Source: CAZBQJ01 sp964494085
Lineage (GTDB): Bacteria > Patescibacteriota > Gracilibacteria > UBA1369
Assembly (NCBI GenBank): GCA_964494085.1
Contig: CAZBQJ010000001.1
Coordinates: forward strand, 186,001 to 250,000
Length of the DNA stretch: 64,000 nucleotides
Reading direction: 5' to 3'
Shown: piece by piece, positions 61,250 to 64,000 of the stretch
Numbering within the stretch: position 1 is the first letter of the stretch
How the letters are laid out: every line of letters begins with the position of its first letter
Program-made: the position numbers and the translations under genes
The notes under the pieces: model-generated
What the model was told of the DNA's origin: nothing
The model's input: the letters and a program-made list of their open reading frames with translations, nothing else
Database searches by the model: none

Positions 61250-61693
61250 ATGCCTGCAAAAGCTACTATCTCAACTAAAACTACAAAAAAACCTTCTTCA
61301 GTCCAGGAATATTATTATGGTACCGGGAAGAGAAAAACAGCAGTCGCACGTGTTCGACTTTATAAAAATGGACATGGCGAAATCACTGTTAATGATCGGG
61401 AGGCTGATCAATACTTTCCTTTGAAAAAACTTATAGTAACCATTCTATCACCATTAAAATTAACTTCACTGTTAAAGGACTTTAATCTTTCCGTCAAAGT
61501 AGATGGTGGCGGAATCATCGCCCAAGCTGAAGCGATTCGTCATGGTGTGTCCAGAGCTCTACTGAAATATGATGAAGCACTTCGAATTACTCTAAAAAAA
61601 GCTGGTTTCCTCACTCGAGATTCACGTGTCAAAGAAAGAAAAAAGCCCGGTCTCAAAAAGGCTCGTCGCGCTCCACAATTCTCCAAACGTTAG
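61250..61693 (+). CDS. rpsI: 30S ribosomal protein S9
   Basis: 147 residues from ATG 61250 (TTG 61244 would add two). A non-conserved N-terminus of about 18, then YYGTGKRKTAVARVRLY, GGGIIAQAEAIRHGVSRALL, LTRDSRVKERKKPGLKKARR and the C-terminal FSKR that touches P-site tRNA. Last gene of the run; terminator follows. Confidence 0.96.
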   Translation: MPAKATISTKTTKKPSSVQEYYYGTGKRKTAVARVRLYKNGHGEITVNDREADQYFPLKKLIVTILSPLKLTSLLKDFNLSVKVDGGGIIAQAEAIRHGVSRALLKYDEALRITLKKAGFLTRDSRVKERKKPGLKKARRAPQFSKR

Positions 61694-61720
61694 TTTCCGA
61701 TTTAAAATACAATATTTTCA

Positions 61721-61750
61721 AACTCCGCAACCTTCTTGCGGAGTTTTTTT
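61721..61750 (+). terminator. Intrinsic terminator of the ribosomal superoperon
   Basis: 10-bp stem AACTCCGCAA (61721-61730) / TTGCGGAGTT (61736-61745) with loop CCTTC, then a run of T's to 61750. The first strong terminator after tuf. Confidence 0.93.
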
Positions 61751-61798
61751 ATTTATTTAAAGCCCTTTTGTGCTATAAAGATTAGGTAAACCACAAAT

Positions 61799-62482
61799 AT
61801 GCTTACTAAACCCAAAAAACCACCAATTCGTTTCGATATTATCACCATTTTTCCGGAAATTTTTAAATCATATTTCCGTGAAGGTATGATTCGTAAAGGC
61901 CTAGAACATCAGATAATAGAAATTAATGTTCACAATCTACGTGATTTTACCAAAGACAAATGGGGTAAAGTCGATGATATTCCTTATGGAGGAGGCGCTG
62001 GTATGGTCATGACACCTCAACCACTATTTGATGCTATCCAAGCTATTCGTAAAGAAAACCCTGGACCAGTCATTTATCTAAGTGCCAAAGGAGATATTTT
62101 GACTCACACCAAAGCAAAAAGAATCGCCAAGAGTCTACAGAGTAAAAGTGGTCTAATTTTAATTTGTGGAAGATACGAAGGAATTGATCAAAGAGTCATA
62201 GATTTATGTGTAGATCAGGAGCTTTCCATCGGTAAATACATACTTACCGGAGGCGAATTGCCAGCCATGGTTTTGATCGATGTAATAATCCGTTTTTTAC
62301 CAAATCTACTGGGAGACCAGAATTCGCATATTGAAGAAACCTTTTCTCGCAAGTTGAAGGGGAAAAAAGAATATCCACATTATACAAAACCTCGAACCTT
62401 TGAAGGACTCACAGTTCCTGAAGTACTGCTCAGTGGCCATCATAAAAAAATTTCTCAGTGGCGAGAAGAACATTTAACCTGA
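61799..62482 (+). CDS. trmD: tRNA (guanine-37-N1)-methyltransferase
   Basis: 227 residues. SPOUT-fold enzyme that methylates G37 beside the anticodon and prevents frameshifts. FDIITIFPEIFKSYF start, DIPYGGGAGMVMTPQPLFDA, CGRYEGIDQRVID and the knot SIGKYILTGGELPAMVLID. Upstream, TGCTATAAAG around 61771-61780 looks like an extended -10. Ends in TGA 7 bases before the ATPase. Confidence 0.95.
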   Translation: MLTKPKKPPIRFDIITIFPEIFKSYFREGMIRKGLEHQIIEINVHNLRDFTKDKWGKVDDIPYGGGAGMVMTPQPLFDAIQAIRKENPGPVIYLSAKGDILTHTKAKRIAKSLQSKSGLILICGRYEGIDQRVIDLCVDQELSIGKYILTGGELPAMVLIDVIIRFLPNLLGDQNSHIEETFSRKLKGKKEYPHYTKPRTFEGLTVPEVLLSGHHKKISQWREEHLT

Positions 62483-62489
62483 TTTATAA

Positions 62490-64000
62490 ATGCCTGAAGC
62501 TAAACAATACTCTTATCATAATATTTTCGAAACTTTCGATAGTAGTGAGCATGGTTTGGATAGTAATGAAGCGATCTTTCGCTTAAAAAAATATGGTCAA
62601 AACCATCTCGGATCAATTAAAAAGAAATCGGCCTGGATACAATTTTTAGAAGAGTTTTACGATCCGATGGTCTTACTCCTGATCGCCGCCACCGTTTTCG
62701 CCTTCTTTTCCGGTGATACTGTCGATGCTCTAATCATTTTCCTAGTCGTCATTCTCAATGCCGCCATTAGTTTCATTCAAAAACATCGTGCTGAAAAGGC
62801 CGTTGAAGCATTAAAAAAATTAGTCTCTCCACAGGCCAGAGTGATCAGGAATCATCAACAAATTCTAGTCGATACCGCCAACCTTGTTCCTGGTGATATC
62901 ATCATGGTCAATGAAGGCGACACTGTACCTGCAGACGCAATTATCTTTCAGGCCAATGAATTGGAAAGTGCCGAAGCTGTTTTGCGCGGGGAATCAATGC
63001 CCATCCCTAAAACTGCTTTCGACACTACAGAAAAAGGAGCCATGAGTACTGTCGATAATATCATTTTTACTGGCGCCACTATCAGTCGTGGAAATGCTAA
63101 AGCTTTGGTGATCAAAACCGGACTAGAAACAGAATTTGGGAAAATCGCCACCATGACTCAGGAAACCAAAAAGGACGCCACTCCGTTGGAAAAGGAAATT
63201 CATCATATTGGTATTTTTGCGGCACAGATCACCCTGATTATCATTGCCATCATTTTTATTTTCGAATTACTGGTTCATCAAAGATCAATACTTGATAATA
63301 TTCTCTTCTCTACTTCTATCGCAGTAGCTGCTGTTCCCGAAGGTTTACCGGCGGTAATTACCATTGCCTTAGCGTTGGGAGTACAGAGATTGTCCAAAAA
63401 GAACGCCATTATCAGACAATTATCAGCTGTCGAAACCTTGGGTGCCACGACAGTTATATGTACTGATAAAACCGGTACATTGACCAAGAATGAAATGACT
63501 GTGACTCAGGCAGTCATTGATGATTTTTATTTGCAAATGGAAGGAGTAGGTTATGAGCCTAAAGGTAGTTACAAAATTATTACTGGTAAAAATGAACAGC
63601 TGGAAATCCTTGACAATCAGATCAGCAATGAATTTTCTCGCCAGAATCCAGGCATAACCAGTAGTCTAAACTGGCTTAATCTTTGTGCAACGCTCTGTAA
63701 CAATGCCGCTCTTACTTTTAAAGACAATCGTTATCAGGTATTGGGAGATCCCACCGAAGGTTGTCTAAAAACCTTAGCTTTAAAAATCGATCAAAATTTA
63801 GAAGAAAATGTTCTTGGTAATTGGGAGGAAATTCACGAATTGCCTTTTGATTCTGATCGTAAGATGATGTCCAAAATATACTTGGATCGTAAGCATGGCA
63901 AATATTATGTCTTTCTGAAAGGCGCTCCTGAACAGGTTTTAGCAGCCAGTGATCAGAGGCTCCATCACGGCAGGGTAACTATCCTCACCAAAGGTATCAA
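62490..64000 (+). CDS. P-type cation-transporting ATPase, P2A (calcium) type (partial)
   Basis: 503 codons visible, C-terminus beyond the right edge. N-terminal cation-ATPase domain, helices 1-2 (DPMVLLLIAATVFAF ...), actuator domain with VPGDIIMVNEGDTVPADAII, helix 4 with PEGLP (283-287), phosphorylation site D326 in CTDKTGTLTKNEM, and the nucleotide domain with LGDPTEGCL and FLKGAPEQVL. PEGLP points to Ca2+ or a similar ion. The actuator TGES loop reads RGES: the catalytic Glu is kept but Thr is Arg. Confidence 0.9.
   Translation, partial: MPEAKQYSYHNIFETFDSSEHGLDSNEAIFRLKKYGQNHLGSIKKKSAWIQFLEEFYDPMVLLLIAATVFAFFSGDTVDALIIFLVVILNAAISFIQKHRAEKAVEALKKLVSPQARVIRNHQQILVDTANLVPGDIIMVNEGDTVPADAIIFQANELESAEAVLRGESMPIPKTAFDTTEKGAMSTVDNIIFTGATISRGNAKALVIKTGLETEFGKIATMTQETKKDATPLEKEIHHIGIFAAQITLIIIAIIFIFELLVHQRSILDNILFSTSIAVAAVPEGLPAVITIALALGVQRLSKKNAIIRQLSAVETLGATTVICTDKTGTLTKNEMTVTQAVIDDFYLQMEGVGYEPKGSYKIITGKNEQLEILDNQISNEFSRQNPGITSSLNWLNLCATLCNNAALTFKDNRYQVLGDPTEGCLKTLALKIDQNLEENVLGNWEEIHELPFDSDRKMMSKIYLDRKHGKYYVFLKGAPEQVLAASDQRLHHGRVTILTKGI

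Noticed and set aside
1..64000. UGA recoding as in Gracilibacteria/Absconditabacteria
   Set aside because: UGA closes rpoC, rplO, rpmJ, trmD and both ends of normal-length genes, and in-frame UGA does not occur inside conserved proteins.
1..64000. Mobile elements, prophage, CRISPR arrays, toxin-antitoxin pairs
   Set aside because: No transposase, integrase, cas gene, regularly spaced repeat or toxin-like pair was seen on either strand.

Overview
The window looks like a chromosomal segment of a small-genome bacterium of the Patescibacteria / Candidate Phyla Radiation type. The reasons are: the S10-spc-alpha ribosomal gene run is complete except for rpmD (L30), which is missing between rpsE and rplO, a loss described throughout the CPR; HrcA and adenylate kinase are short; cell-envelope genes are scattered rather than in one dcw cluster; and almost no gene has a Shine-Dalgarno sequence. 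UGA is used as a normal stop (for example rpoC, rpmJ, trmD), so this is not a UGA-glycine lineage. I cannot name the class. I see no insertion sequences, prophage, CRISPR or rRNA genes.

Layout. 1-5.5 kb: a membrane PP2C-like protein running off the left edge, then rpmH-rnpA-yidC-jag, an SLH-RlpA surface protein and a small FtsL-like membrane protein. 5.5-11 kb: tRNA-Glu, a HAD hydrolase, and a tightly packed operon of a ferredoxin, a DHH phosphoesterase (NrnA type), a full-length but catalytically stripped ribonucleotide-reductase homologue, and two tandem membrane-anchored methyltransferases. 11-21 kb: comEC (minus), a lipoprotein, an LCP enzyme, a D,D-carboxypeptidase, mraY, then on the minus strand rsmH, a second FtsL-like protein, an ECF sigma factor and a large FecR-domain membrane protein. 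21-31 kb: a possible structured RNA ahead of gap, the hrcA-grpE-dnaK heat-shock genes with two CIRCE operators, rpiB, serS, and an isomerase-like gene with an ABC transporter pair. 31-40 kb: rpoB-ssb-rpoC. 40-61.7 kb: rpsL, rpsG, fusA, tuf and a 17-kb translation superoperon from rpsJ to rpsI, ending at a clear intrinsic terminator. 61.8-64 kb: trmD and a P-type cation ATPase running off the right edge.

How it fits together: most of the window is the core growth machinery (RNA polymerase, ribosome, elongation factors, SecY/YidC insertion, peptidoglycan synthesis). Promoters of these genes fall into two visible sequence groups. The most unusual parts are the ribonucleotide-reductase pseudoenzyme operon, the RNA structure before gap, the paired FtsL-like proteins, the oppositely charged tails on RpoB, and the G-poor, Shine-Dalgarno-free start regions.
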